A stretch of DNA of 6,579 bases from Acidobacteriaceae bacterium. GTDB lineage: Bacteria > Acidobacteriota > Terriglobia > Terriglobales > Acidobacteriaceae. The stretch spans positions 1-6,579 of the forward strand of contig JASHUF010000425.1 of the NCBI GenBank assembly GCA_030040175.1, written 5' to 3'. This document shows, piece by piece, positions 1 to 6,466 of the stretch; position 1 is the first letter of the stretch; each line of letters begins with the position of its first letter. Below the pieces are notes generated by a model. The model was not told the DNA's origin, searched no databases, and saw nothing but the letters and a program-made list of their open reading frames with translations. A program made the translations under genes and the position numbers.

Positions 1-1236
1 CACGAGCCCATCAACGGCATCGGCGACGAATCCGGCATCCGCCTCGCCTACGCCTATCTCCAGCGCTGCTTCGCCATCACCAACGATCCCGCGCTCCAGG
101 ACCGCATCGCCATCCTCGGCGAAGACCTGAGCACCTACGAGCTGGCGCAGGGCAAACGCTATGCCGAGAAACCCGACGGCACCGGCGTCAACGTGGGCTG
201 GGTCTACCTTACTGAGGCGCTCCAGTACAAATCGCAGACTGACTCCGGCGCCATCCACGACGAGCTCACCACGGCGCGCGCCGCGCATCTGCTCCGGTCG
301 CGGCTCTCGGTTAAAGTGGACTTCCGCGACCAGACCTCCCGCCGCGACGCCGTCGACTTCGCGCAGCAGCTTACTGACTCGCTCGCCACCGGCCTCGAAT
401 CCTCCGGCCTTGACGTCAAAGTCGTCCGCCCGCAGGAGACCACCCCCGTCCAGCCCAACTTCCAGATGGTCGGCGACGTGCTCCAGCACGAGATGACCAA
501 GTCGGAAGACGTCGAAGCCAAGGAATCGAAATACCGCTTCGGCCAGGAAGAGGTTCCCAACGAGACCTGGAACCAGGCCAACCGCGACTACGAAAAGGCC
601 AACAACGATCTCGAGGCCGCACGCAGCGTGCTGGAAGGCGCGCAGGCCCACGGCAAGAAGGGCGACATCAAGAAGGCCGAGGAGGCCGTCCAGACAGACG
701 AAAAGACGGTGGAAGATCTCCACGCCAAGCTCGATGAGATTCCCAAAACGCGCATGCAGGATGTGGAGCGCCCTTACACCTATTCGCAGGTCGACTACAA
801 GCTCAAGATCGTCGTCGCCCTGCAGTTCCGCATCCTCGACAGAGCCGGCGAAGAGGTGGTCGAGACCATTCCCATCCGCAGCGACGCGCCCAAGGAGTAC
901 TCCGTGCTTCAGAACGTGAAGCCCGAGGACACCGAGGGCGTGCGCATTGAGGGCGTCATTCCCAACGACAACGACTTCCTCGAAGAAGACGAGTACAAGG
1001 CGCGCGACGAGCTCATCGCCAAAGCCAAGGACCAGGTGGCCGCGCTGCCCGCCATCGTCCTCGCCCGCGCCGACCGCAAGGCCGCCGACGGAGACAACGA
1101 CGGCGCGGCTGAGCTCTACATCCTCTATCTTGACTCCACGCCGGTGGCCGACACGCCTGAGCGGCTGCGCGCGCGCAAATTCCTCGCCGAACAGTTCAAC
1201 TTCCGCGAAATCGGGCTGGCCGCGCCGGAGGAATAG
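1..1236 (+). CDS. Unrecognised TPR-like / coiled-coil protein, 5' end missing
   Basis: The frame is open from the first base of the window to the TAG at 1234-1236, giving at least 411 residues; the true start lies upstream. A GTG at 193 could be read as a start, but the 64 codons before it are open and protein-like (they include SGIRLAYAYLQRCF, a TPR-type helix), so I treat the gene as partial. Visible parts are: TPR-like helices at residues 10-100; a beta-alpha-beta stretch at about 103-144 (LSVKVDF, a long helix, then LDVKVV), reminiscent of CsgG/LptE-like lipoprotein folds; a charged helical hairpin, probably coiled coil, at about 190-245; two beta strands at about 264-293 (YKLKIVVALQFRILD); and a TPR-like C-terminus at about 350-400. 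No membrane segment is seen in the visible part, and any signal peptide would be upstream. I do not recognise the family. The kinase gene follows on the same strand after 65 bp, so co-transcription is plausible. Confidence 0.8.
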   Translation, partial: HEPINGIGDESGIRLAYAYLQRCFAITNDPALQDRIAILGEDLSTYELAQGKRYAEKPDGTGVNVGWVYLTEALQYKSQTDSGAIHDELTTARAAHLLRSRLSVKVDFRDQTSRRDAVDFAQQLTDSLATGLESSGLDVKVVRPQETTPVQPNFQMVGDVLQHEMTKSEDVEAKESKYRFGQEEVPNETWNQANRDYEKANNDLEAARSVLEGAQAHGKKGDIKKAEEAVQTDEKTVEDLHAKLDEIPKTRMQDVERPYTYSQVDYKLKIVVALQFRILDRAGEEVVETIPIRSDAPKEYSVLQNVKPEDTEGVRIEGVIPNDNDFLEEDEYKARDELIAKAKDQVAALPAIVLARADRKAADGDNDGAAELYILYLDSTPVADTPERLRARKFLAEQFNFREIGLAAPEE

Positions 1237-1290
1237 CGGCGTACGGGCCCCTGCAGATTTTCCCCGGTTCTTCCCAGCTTTTCGTCGATC

Positions 1291-1296
1291 AGGAGA
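1291..1296 (+). promoter_or_regulatory. Ribosome binding site of the kinase gene
   Basis: AGGAGA lies 5 bases before the GTG at 1302. This good Shine-Dalgarno match decides the start of the kinase gene, which begins with a GTG codon and has no ATG nearby in frame before the conserved glycine loop. Confidence 0.75.
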
Positions 1297-1301
1297 CTTG
1301 A

Positions 1302-4010
1302 GTGAACGGCCAGGGTAAGCCGGCTCCGGAACGGATCGGAAAGTACGACGTGGTCGGCGTGCTCGGGCAGGGGGGCATGGGCGTGGTTTACCGCGCGCGC
1401 GACCCCCGCATCGGCCGCGACGTCGCCATCAAGACCCTCACCGAGGGTTTCTCCGGCGACGCGGAGATGCTCAAGCGCTTTTATCAAGAAGCCGGCCAGA
1501 CAGGAAATCTCCGCCATCCGAACATCGTCACCGTCTACGACTTCGGCGATGAAGAGGGCCTGCCCTATATCGTGATGGAGTTCCTCGACGGCGAGCCTCT
1601 CGACAAGATCATCCGCCTCCAGGAGCCGCTTCATCTCGGCGCCCGCCTCGACATCATCGAGCAGGTCTGCGCCGCGCTCGCCTACGCCCACCTGCAGGGC
1701 ATCATCCATCGCGACGTCAAGCCCGCCAACGTGATCGTCCAGCGCGACGGCCTGGTCAAGCTTCTCGACTTCGGCATCGCCCGCACCGGCCGGGAGCACG
1801 GTGCGCCCGCCGACCGCGCCATGACCCGTACCGGCACGCTGGTGGGCACGCCCGCTTACATGGCTCCCGAGCGCCTGCGCGGCGAGCCCTTCGACGGCCG
1901 CTCCGACATTTTTTCGGCCGGCGTCATGCTCTACCAGCTGGTCACGGGCAGGCTCCCCTTTGACGCCGAGTACCCGGCCATCCTGCACCAGATCCTGCAG
2001 CAGGACCCTCCGCCGCTCTCGAACTTCCTCTCCGCGTATCCGCCCTTCCTTGAGCAGGTCATCGCCCGCGCCCTGGCCAAGGATCCCTTCGAGCGCTACG
2101 CCCACGCCAGTGACATGGCCGCCGATTTGAACGCGGTGGGCTCGCAGTTGAAGATCGAGCGCGTGGCCCAGCTCTTCGCCGAAGCCCAGGCCGCGGTGGC
2201 GGCGCAGAACTACGTGGAAGCGCGCAGCCTGCTCAGCCAGCTCCTGCGCATGAACAGCCAGCACGCTGAGGCCAAGCAGTTGATGGCCAGTGTGGATCAG
2301 TACTTCAACCTGCAAAAAACGCGCGAGCGCATCGAGCAGTTGAAGCGCGCCGCCGTTGAAGCTCTGGCCGTGCGCAACTGGGAGCCGGCCATCGCCTACT
2401 GCACTGAAGCGCTTCATCTCGAACCTGACAACGCCGAGATCGCCGCGCTTCTCGCCCAGGCCAACTCCGGCAAGCAGACCCTGGAGCAGATTCAACGCTT
2501 CATGCGCGACGCCGAGAGTGCCCGCCACTCCGGCAACTTTGAGCTGGCGCGCGAGTTCGCCGGCAAGGCCGCCGATCTCGACCGCACGGACACGCGCATC
2601 CTCGCCATCTGCAAAGTCCTCGATCAGGAAGTGGAAGAAGCGCGCCGCATGGCGCGTTTGCGCACCCTGCTCGCTCAGGCCCAGGAGAGCCTTTCTGCGG
2701 CCCGCCTCACTGAAGCCTTCCGCGCCCTCACCGAAGCCGAGGACCTCGCGCCCGCCGATGCCGAGCTGCTGCGCCTCAAAGACGAGTTCGGAAGCCTGCA
2801 GCGCCAGCAGGAGCGCAAACGCCTCGTCAACGATCTGCAGGAGAAAGCCGCCGTCGCTCTTTCCCTCGAGCAGGTGCAGGAAGTCAGCGCCGAAGTGGCC
2901 GCGGCCCTGGGAAAATTTCCCACCGAGCCCACTTTGCTGCGTCTCAAGATGCAGCTCGAACCCCGCCTGCGCGAGCACCAGCGCAAGCGCCTGGTGGCCG
3001 AAGTCAGCGACGCCTGCCGCCATTTGCCTCCGGTCGACGCCCTCGCCCGCATTCGCGACGCCCTGGCCCAGCTTCCCGGCAACGAAGATCTGCTTAAGCT
3101 CGAGTCGGCCATTGCCCAGCGCCTCACCCGCGAGCAGCGCGAACAAATTCTCGCCGACCACCTGCGCAAGGCCCACGCGCTGCTTGAAGACCATCTCTAT
3201 CTTGAGACCGTCAAAGTTCTTGAGCAGTGCGAGAAAGAGGGTTTCTCCTCGCCGGAGATGAGCGAGCTGCTCGATCTTGCGCGCTCCGCCGCGGCCGAGC
3301 GCATCTCCCAGGATCTGGTCGAGCGTACCTTCCTTGAAGCCAAGCAACTGCTCGAAGCCGAAGACTTTGAAGCCGTCCTCAAGCTGCTTCCGCCCGTGCT
3401 CGAGCGCGTCGACGAGCCCGCCCTCCGCCGCCAGCGCGATGAGGCTGCGCAAAAGCAGGCCGTTCTCGAAAAGCGGATCCATCACGTCCTCGAAGAAATA
3501 GAGCGCTCCCGCGAGATGGAGCTCTTTGACGCCGCCATCGGCCTCATCCACTCCGAACCCGCCGGCGTCCGCCGGTCCCACCGCGTTCAGGCCGCGCTGG
3601 AGTCGCTCACTGCCGCGCGCGAGCTCGAAGCCGCGCGCCTCGCGTCCGTTGGCGCCATCTACGCCGCCCTCCATGAGCCGGAGTCTGCCATGCTCTACCA
3701 AAGGCTGATCTCCGAAAGCAGCGCCGCACAGACTTCGCCCGGAAGCACGCCCACCGGGCTGGAATCTGTTGCCCAGCGCCTCGGCGCGCGCCTGCGCCAG
3801 ATTGCCGACCAGCAGGTGGGAAAATCCATGGAGGCGGCCCGCCAGGCTCTGGCCAGCGACGACGCTGCCGCGGCCCATACCCTCCTCGAAAACGCCGCCG
3901 GCTGGCAGCCCAGCGCGTCCGCCGCGGTGCAGGCGGAATGGAAGCGCGCCGTGGAGGAAGTCGCCGCCGCGCGCAAGGTTCTGCGCTTTCGCAAATCCTC
4001 CCACCGGTAG
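1302..4010 (+). CDS. Soluble eukaryote-like Ser/Thr protein kinase with long TPR-like tail
   Basis: A 902-residue protein. Residues about 14-278 form a complete Hanks-type kinase domain that should transfer phosphate from ATP to Ser/Thr. It has the glycine loop LGQGGMGVVY (21-30), Lys44 in VAIK, a likely helix-C Glu63, the catalytic HRDVKPAN (136-143), DFG (157-159), a Thr-rich activation loop (T175, T177, T179, T183), GTPAYMAPE (182-190), Asp202 and Arg265. No essential residue is missing. Residues about 287-900 are almost all helical, with TPR-like hairpins: the clearest is at 350-386, weaker ones lie near 410-435, 467-496, 630-660, 683-711, 736-769 and 847-884, and charged helices sit between. 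No hydrophobic membrane segment and no PASTA domain is seen, so it is probably cytoplasmic, unlike PknB-type receptors. The tail may bind partners or substrates (inference). The gene ends 3 bp from the convergent antitoxin gene. Confidence 0.95.
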   Translation: MNGQGKPAPERIGKYDVVGVLGQGGMGVVYRARDPRIGRDVAIKTLTEGFSGDAEMLKRFYQEAGQTGNLRHPNIVTVYDFGDEEGLPYIVMEFLDGEPLDKIIRLQEPLHLGARLDIIEQVCAALAYAHLQGIIHRDVKPANVIVQRDGLVKLLDFGIARTGREHGAPADRAMTRTGTLVGTPAYMAPERLRGEPFDGRSDIFSAGVMLYQLVTGRLPFDAEYPAILHQILQQDPPPLSNFLSAYPPFLEQVIARALAKDPFERYAHASDMAADLNAVGSQLKIERVAQLFAEAQAAVAAQNYVEARSLLSQLLRMNSQHAEAKQLMASVDQYFNLQKTRERIEQLKRAAVEALAVRNWEPAIAYCTEALHLEPDNAEIAALLAQANSGKQTLEQIQRFMRDAESARHSGNFELAREFAGKAADLDRTDTRILAICKVLDQEVEEARRMARLRTLLAQAQESLSAARLTEAFRALTEAEDLAPADAELLRLKDEFGSLQRQQERKRLVNDLQEKAAVALSLEQVQEVSAEVAAALGKFPTEPTLLRLKMQLEPRLREHQRKRLVAEVSDACRHLPPVDALARIRDALAQLPGNEDLLKLESAIAQRLTREQREQILADHLRKAHALLEDHLYLETVKVLEQCEKEGFSSPEMSELLDLARSAAAERISQDLVERTFLEAKQLLEAEDFEAVLKLLPPVLERVDEPALRRQRDEAAQKQAVLEKRIHHVLEEIERSREMELFDAAIGLIHSEPAGVRRSHRVQAALESLTAARELEAARLASVGAIYAALHEPESAMLYQRLISESSAAQTSPGSTPTGLESVAQRLGARLRQIADQQVGKSMEAARQALASDDAAAAHTLLENAAGWQPSASAAVQAEWKRAVEEVAAARKVLRFRKSSHR

Positions 4011-4013
4011 AAC

Positions 4014-4265
4014 CTACCAGATTGCCCGTGCTCTCTCCACTCCAGCAGCAGACCCGTCTCGGCTCGGCTGCTGTTCCTCTGTGGCCGGCTCGCTGGTCGC
4101 CAGCTCCCGCTCTTCTTTTATCTGGGATTTGCGCTCCGGCACGATCCGCGCCACAGCCACGCCGTTCTTGTGCAGAATGAAGGTTGTTCCCTGGTAGCGC
4201 GCCCGGTTGATGCAATCGGCAAAGTTGCGCGAGGCATCGGTCACGGTGATGGAAACGCTGCGCAT
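4014..4265 (-). CDS. Phd/YefM-family antitoxin, apparently without a toxin gene
   Basis: An 83-residue protein, the usual size for the family. Residues 4-43 match the Phd/YefM N-terminal fold: SITVTDASRNFADCINRA, then TTFILHKNGVAVARIVP, the beta-helix-beta core that dimerises and binds the operator. In this family the C-terminal tail wraps the toxin (RelE, Doc or PIN type). Here the tail (45-83) is hydrophilic, rich in Glu, Ser and Ala, and ends in RARAIW. A toxin gene would be expected just downstream, but the stop at 4014 abuts the end of the kinase gene on the other strand, and no toxin-like frame is seen on either side. It is therefore an orphan antitoxin or a stand-alone DNA-binding regulator. 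No good Shine-Dalgarno sequence precedes the ATG. The region just upstream holds a palindromic repeat pair consistent with autorepression. Confidence 0.85.
   Translation of the reverse strand: MRSVSITVTDASRNFADCINRARYQGTTFILHKNGVAVARIVPERKSQIKEERELATSEPATEEQQPSRDGSAAGVERARAIW
4092..4119 (+). terminator. Weak candidate terminator for the kinase transcript
   Basis: GCTGG (4092-4096), a 3-base loop and CCAGC (4100-4104) form a short hairpin, followed after 6 bases by a T-rich stretch (4111-4119). It lies about 80 bp after the kinase stop, inside the antisense of the antitoxin gene. The stem is only 5 bp and the T run is interrupted, so the call is weak. It is listed because the two convergent genes leave no intergenic space for termination. 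Confidence 0.2.
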
Positions 4266-4393
4266 AAAATCAGATTCTCAAATAATCTAAATCAGATTCT
4301 TTGATCATGCGCGAGTATTTCTGTGAGCAGCGGAACCAGAATCGCCAGCCCCCGCAAGTCTTCTATTTTTAATCGCGGCAGGAGAACCGCTCT
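4266..4393. other. Intergenic region between parB and the antitoxin gene
   Basis: 128 bp separate the parB stop from the antitoxin start, both on the minus strand. The half next to the antitoxin gene is AT-rich and carries the repeat pair. The half next to parB has only a 4-bp GCGG/CCGC inverted pair (near 4373-4388) followed on the minus strand by an A-rich run, not a T run, so I do not call a terminator. The antitoxin could be read from its own promoter or by read-through from parB. Confidence 0.6.
4267..4300 (-). promoter_or_regulatory. Candidate operator: two 12-bp palindromic repeats before the antitoxin gene
   Basis: AAATCAGATTCT occurs exactly twice, at 4267-4278 and 4289-4300, 22 bp apart (about two helical turns). 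The core AATCAGATT is itself a palindrome around one central base. An AATCT half site at 4284-4288 lies between the copies. The stretch 4264-4307 is only about one quarter GC in otherwise GC-rich DNA, so it probably also contains the promoter, though I could not assign firm -35 and -10 boxes. The first copy ends one base before the start codon of the antitoxin gene. Phd/YefM proteins are known to bind paired palindromes overlapping their own promoter; that this pair is such an operator is inferred. Confidence 0.55.
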
Positions 4394-5299
4394 TTAGCTC
4401 CTGTTTCTCGTAATCAGTTCCAACAGTTGATCGAAATCCTCGAGCCGGCCGTATTCGATGATCACCTTTCCCCGCCCTCCACGGTCTTCAATCGTCACCT
4501 TCAGTCCCAGCGCCCGCTGCAACTGCACCTGCGCCTCGCGCACATTGGGATCGACCGGCAGCTCCGGCTTCGCTTCTGGTTTCTCCTTGCGCTCCGGATG
4601 CAGCAACCCCTGCACATAGCTCTCCAGCTGGCGAACAGAAAGCGAAAGAGAAACCGCCCGCTGCGCAACCTTTTGCATCTCTTCCGCATGCTCGAGAGCC
4701 AGCAGCGCCCGCGCGTGGCCGAAGCTCAGCTCGCCCGCCTCCACCCGCGCCTGCACGGCGTTCGGCAGCTTCAGCAGACGCAGAAAGTTTGCCACCGTCG
4801 CCCGATCCTTGCCCGTCCGCTGGGCCATCTGCTCCTGCGTCATATGAAACTCGCGCGATAGACGCTCAAAGGCCCGCGCCTGCTCCATGGGGTTCAGGTC
4901 GGCGCGCTGCAGATTCTCGACGATGGTGATCTCCATCGCCTGCTCGTCAGAGACCTGGCGCAGGAGGGCGGGAATCGTCTTTTTGCCCGCCCTTTCGGAA
5001 GCCCGCCAGCGCCGCTCGCCGGCGATGAGCTGGAATCGCCCGTTGGAAAGCGGCCTTACCAAGACCGGCTGCACCACACCATTGGCGGTAATCGAGGCAG
5101 CCAGCTCCGCCAGCCGCTCGTCGTCGACCTGCGATCGCGTCTGATACGGGTTGCGGTCGATCAGCTCGAGAGGAATCTCCCGCGGTTTTCCGACCTCGCT
5201 TTCGGCGCCCGGTTCAGCCGCTGTGTGTACCCGCGGAAGGAGGGAATCCAGGCCCTTGCCCAGGGCCCGCCGTTTTGGATCGCTCGCTATCGTCGTCAT
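4394..5299 (-). CDS. parB: Chromosome-partitioning protein ParB (parS-binding CTPase clamp)
   Basis: A 301-residue protein, normal length for chromosomal ParB/Spo0J. Near the N-terminus, RALGKGLDSLL (11-21) is the conserved peptide that contacts and stimulates ParA. The ParB/Srx-like CTP-binding domain follows (about 40-135), with NPYQTR (50-55), GERRWRA (94-100) and ENLQR (128-132). Next comes the helix-turn-helix domain that reads parS (about 150-240; MTQEQMAQRTGKDRATVANF spans 153-172), then a charged linker (about 235-250) and a C-terminal dimerisation domain (about 253-300). All expected motifs are present. ParB loads at parS, closes as a clamp, spreads along DNA and recruits condensin, while ParA moves the complex. 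The start is fixed by a good Shine-Dalgarno sequence. It lies 64 bp after parA on the same strand and is probably co-transcribed with it. Confidence 0.97.
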   Translation of the reverse strand: MTTIASDPKRRALGKGLDSLLPRVHTAAEPGAESEVGKPREIPLELIDRNPYQTRSQVDDERLAELAASITANGVVQPVLVRPLSNGRFQLIAGERRWRASERAGKKTIPALLRQVSDEQAMEITIVENLQRADLNPMEQARAFERLSREFHMTQEQMAQRTGKDRATVANFLRLLKLPNAVQARVEAGELSFGHARALLALEHAEEMQKVAQRAVSLSLSVRQLESYVQGLLHPERKEKPEAKPELPVDPNVREAQVQLQRALGLKVTIEDRGGRGKVIIEYGRLEDFDQLLELITRNRS

Positions 5300-5306
5300 C
5301 GTCTGT

Positions 5307-5314
5307 CTTCCTCT
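5307..5314 (-). promoter_or_regulatory. Ribosome binding site of parB
   Basis: On the minus strand AGAGGAAG ends 7 bases before the parB ATG. This is a good Shine-Dalgarno match and supports the chosen start. The 64-bp gap between parA and parB shows no terminator, consistent with one transcript. Confidence 0.7.
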
Positions 5315-5363
5315 AATTCAACCAAGGCAGGCACATTCCAAGGTCCGGCGGCGCGGCGGCCGC

Positions 5364-6212
5364 TCAGGAGTACGGCCAGAAGCGCACACGCGCCGGCACG
5401 GGCCTCGCCGCTTCCTGCGCCTTGCGCCCCAGGCTGCGCGGGCTCTCCATTCCGTTGCGCTCGAGAAACTCCCGCGCCAGTTCAAAATACGCCTCCGCAC
5501 CCCGGGACCGCGCGTCATAGAGCGCCACCGGCTTTCCGTGGCTGGGCGCCTCGGCCAGGCGCACATTGCGGGGAATGACCGTCCGGTAGAGCCGTTCCTT
5601 GAAGTACTCGCGCAGGGTCTCCGTCACCTGCTGCGCCAGGTTGGTTCGGTCGTCATACATGGTCAGCAACACACCTTCGATCGTCAGCACCGGGTTGAAG
5701 GCCGATCGCACCCGCTCCAGCGTTGAAACCAGCTCCGAAATCCCCTCCAGGGCAAAGTACTCGGCCTGCATGGGCACAATCAGCAACTCGGCCGCCGAGA
5801 GCACGTTCACCGTCAGCAGATCGAGGGCCGGCGGGCAGTCCAGCACGACCAGATCGTAGGCGCCTCGAACCGGCCCGAGCGCCTTCTTGAGCCGTACCGC
5901 GCGATCCTCCGCCGCGGCCAGCTCGATATTGGCCCCGGTCAGGTTTTTCGAGCCCGGCAAAAGCCACAGGTGCTCGATCTCGGTGGGCAGGATCACCTGG
6001 TCGGCCGTGCTGCTACCCGCCACCACGTCGTAGATCGAGTGTCGGTTGTCGTCCCGCTGCAGCCCAAGTCCCGAGGACGCGTTTGCCTGAGGATCGCAAT
6101 CGGCCAGCAGAACCTTCAGCCCCTCGAGGGCCAGGCAGGCGGCCAAGTTAATTGCCGTGGTGGTCTTGCCGACTCCCCCCTTTTGATTGACCACGCCGAC
6201 TATTCTGCCCAT
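5364..6212 (-). CDS. parA: Chromosome-partitioning ATPase ParA (Soj family)
   Basis: A 282-residue protein from the ATG at 6212. It opens [19 protein letters not shown]: the deviant Walker A box KGGVGKTT (11-18) with signature Lys11, Walker A' DCDPQ (38-42) and Walker B LVVLDCPP (121-128). This is the standard ParA/MinD-type P-loop ATPase that binds nucleoid DNA as an ATP dimer and is switched off by the ParB N-terminus. The start places the P loop where chromosomal ParA proteins have it. The same frame is open back to an ATG at 6470 (86 extra codons), but those codons use TTA, CTA, TCA, CGA, AGG and GGA freely and look non-coding. The Shine-Dalgarno sequence before 6212 is weak (TGGA). The last 30 or so residues (after LAREFLERN, 246-254) are a Pro/Arg-rich tail beyond the usual Soj end. 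Confidence 0.95.
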   Translation of the reverse strand: MGRIVGVVNQKGGVGKTTTAINLAACLALEGLKVLLADCDPQANASSGLGLQRDDNRHSIYDVVAGSSTADQVILPTEIEHLWLLPGSKNLTGANIELAAAEDRAVRLKKALGPVRGAYDLVVLDCPPALDLLTVNVLSAAELLIVPMQAEYFALEGISELVSTLERVRSAFNPVLTIEGVLLTMYDDRTNLAQQVTETLREYFKERLYRTVIPRNVRLAEAPSHGKPVALYDARSRGAEAYFELAREFLERNGMESPRSLGRKAQEAARPVPARVRFWPYS

Positions 6213-6274
6213 GGCATTCCAGACTAAAGCGCAACGGCCGACGGGAGGTAGGCGATTCGATTGTGGAGAACTCG

Positions 6275-6400
6275 CCCGTGCTGTGGAAACCTCCTTCCGG
6301 AGGGTGCCCCATCCGACGTACAACCCCTTTCCCCGGAATGGATTGCCCACAGCCGGGAAATGGCGCGCCGGCTGCCTTGAAAATCCCCGTGCGGTGGAAA
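6275..6400 (+). repeat. 15-bp direct repeat pair
   Basis: CCCGTGCTGTGGAAA (6275-6289) and CCCGTGCGGTGGAAA (6386-6400) differ at one base and lie 111 bp apart. Each is followed after 4-5 bases by CTTCC (6294-6298 and 6406-6410). The repeats include two of the DnaA-box-like 9-mers. A looser pair, both starting TTCCCCGG (6329 and 6407), overlaps them. Confidence 0.6.
6350..6374. repeat. Inverted repeat, 7-bp stem
   Basis: CAGCCGG (6350-6356) and CCGGCTG (6368-6374) are exact reverse complements around an 11-base loop. The hairpin is GC-rich but not followed by a T run on either strand, so it is not a standard terminator. It could be a transcript structure between rsmG and parA. Confidence 0.5.
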
Positions 6401-6431
6401 AGTCGCTTCCCCGGTCCTGGACTGCCTGCCA

Positions 6432-6450
6432 GGTTTCCAAGATTGAAACC
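6432..6450. repeat. Inverted repeat, 6-bp stem, just after rsmG
   Basis: GGTTTC (6432-6437) and GAAACC (6445-6450) pair around a 7-base loop, 16 bases beyond the rsmG stop. A second short pair, CCTGG (6416-6420) and CCAGG (6429-6433), adjoins it. The half sites recall those of parS (GTTTC/GAAAC), but the spacing is wrong. No T run follows on the minus strand. Confidence 0.4.
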
Positions 6451-6466
6451 GATCCGATTCGGGCAT

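Larger units (their letters stand above)
6262..6401. other. Cluster of DnaA-box-like 9-mers
   Basis: Compared with the consensus TTATCCACA, the minus strand carries TTCTCCACA (6262-6270, one mismatch), GTTTCCACA (6282-6290, two) and TTTTCCACC (6393-6401, two), and the plus strand carries TTGCCCACA (6343-6351, two). The first two are exactly 20 bp apart and face the same way. Single two-mismatch hits occur by chance; the argument rests on clustering beside parAB/parS, where origins are often found. No AT-rich element is visible. Confidence 0.3.
6213..6466. other. Repeat-rich intergenic region between rsmG and parA
   Basis: 254 bp without a credible gene. It contains several DnaA-box-like 9-mers, a 15-bp direct repeat and at least two inverted repeats, listed separately. 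It must hold the parA leader and possibly its promoter. No AT-rich unwinding-type stretch is seen, so an origin function is only a possibility. Confidence 0.55.

Noticed and set aside
193..1236. Full-length gene starting at the GTG at 193
   Set aside because: The frame continues open to the window edge with TPR-like sequence before the GTG and no Shine-Dalgarno sequence in front of it; the gene is better read as 5'-partial.
1125..4004. A 959-codon open frame on the minus strand, antisense to the kinase and longer than it
   Set aside because: It runs in exact codon register with the kinase frame. Minus-strand stops there require TTA, CTA or TCA codons in the kinase gene, and there are none, as expected in GC-rich genes. 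The translation is a Gly/Ala/Leu-rich sequence without recognisable motifs, whereas the plus strand has every kinase motif.
4307..4372. A 21-codon plus-strand frame in the parB-antitoxin gap
   Set aside because: Very short, no Shine-Dalgarno sequence, overlaps the AT-rich operator region and resembles nothing I recognise.
4370..4393. Possible terminator after parB
   Set aside because: Only a 4-bp GCGG/CCGC stem with a long loop, followed on the minus strand by an A-rich rather than a T-rich run.
5151..5726. A 191-codon plus-strand frame opposite parA and parB
   Set aside because: It crosses the parA-parB junction opposite two certain genes, and its Arg/Pro/Ser-rich translation is typical of an out-of-frame shadow.
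6432..6450. A second parS site
   Set aside because: The GTTTC/GAAAC half sites are present, but the central spacer is 7 bases with no CACGTG core, so ParB recognition is unlikely.
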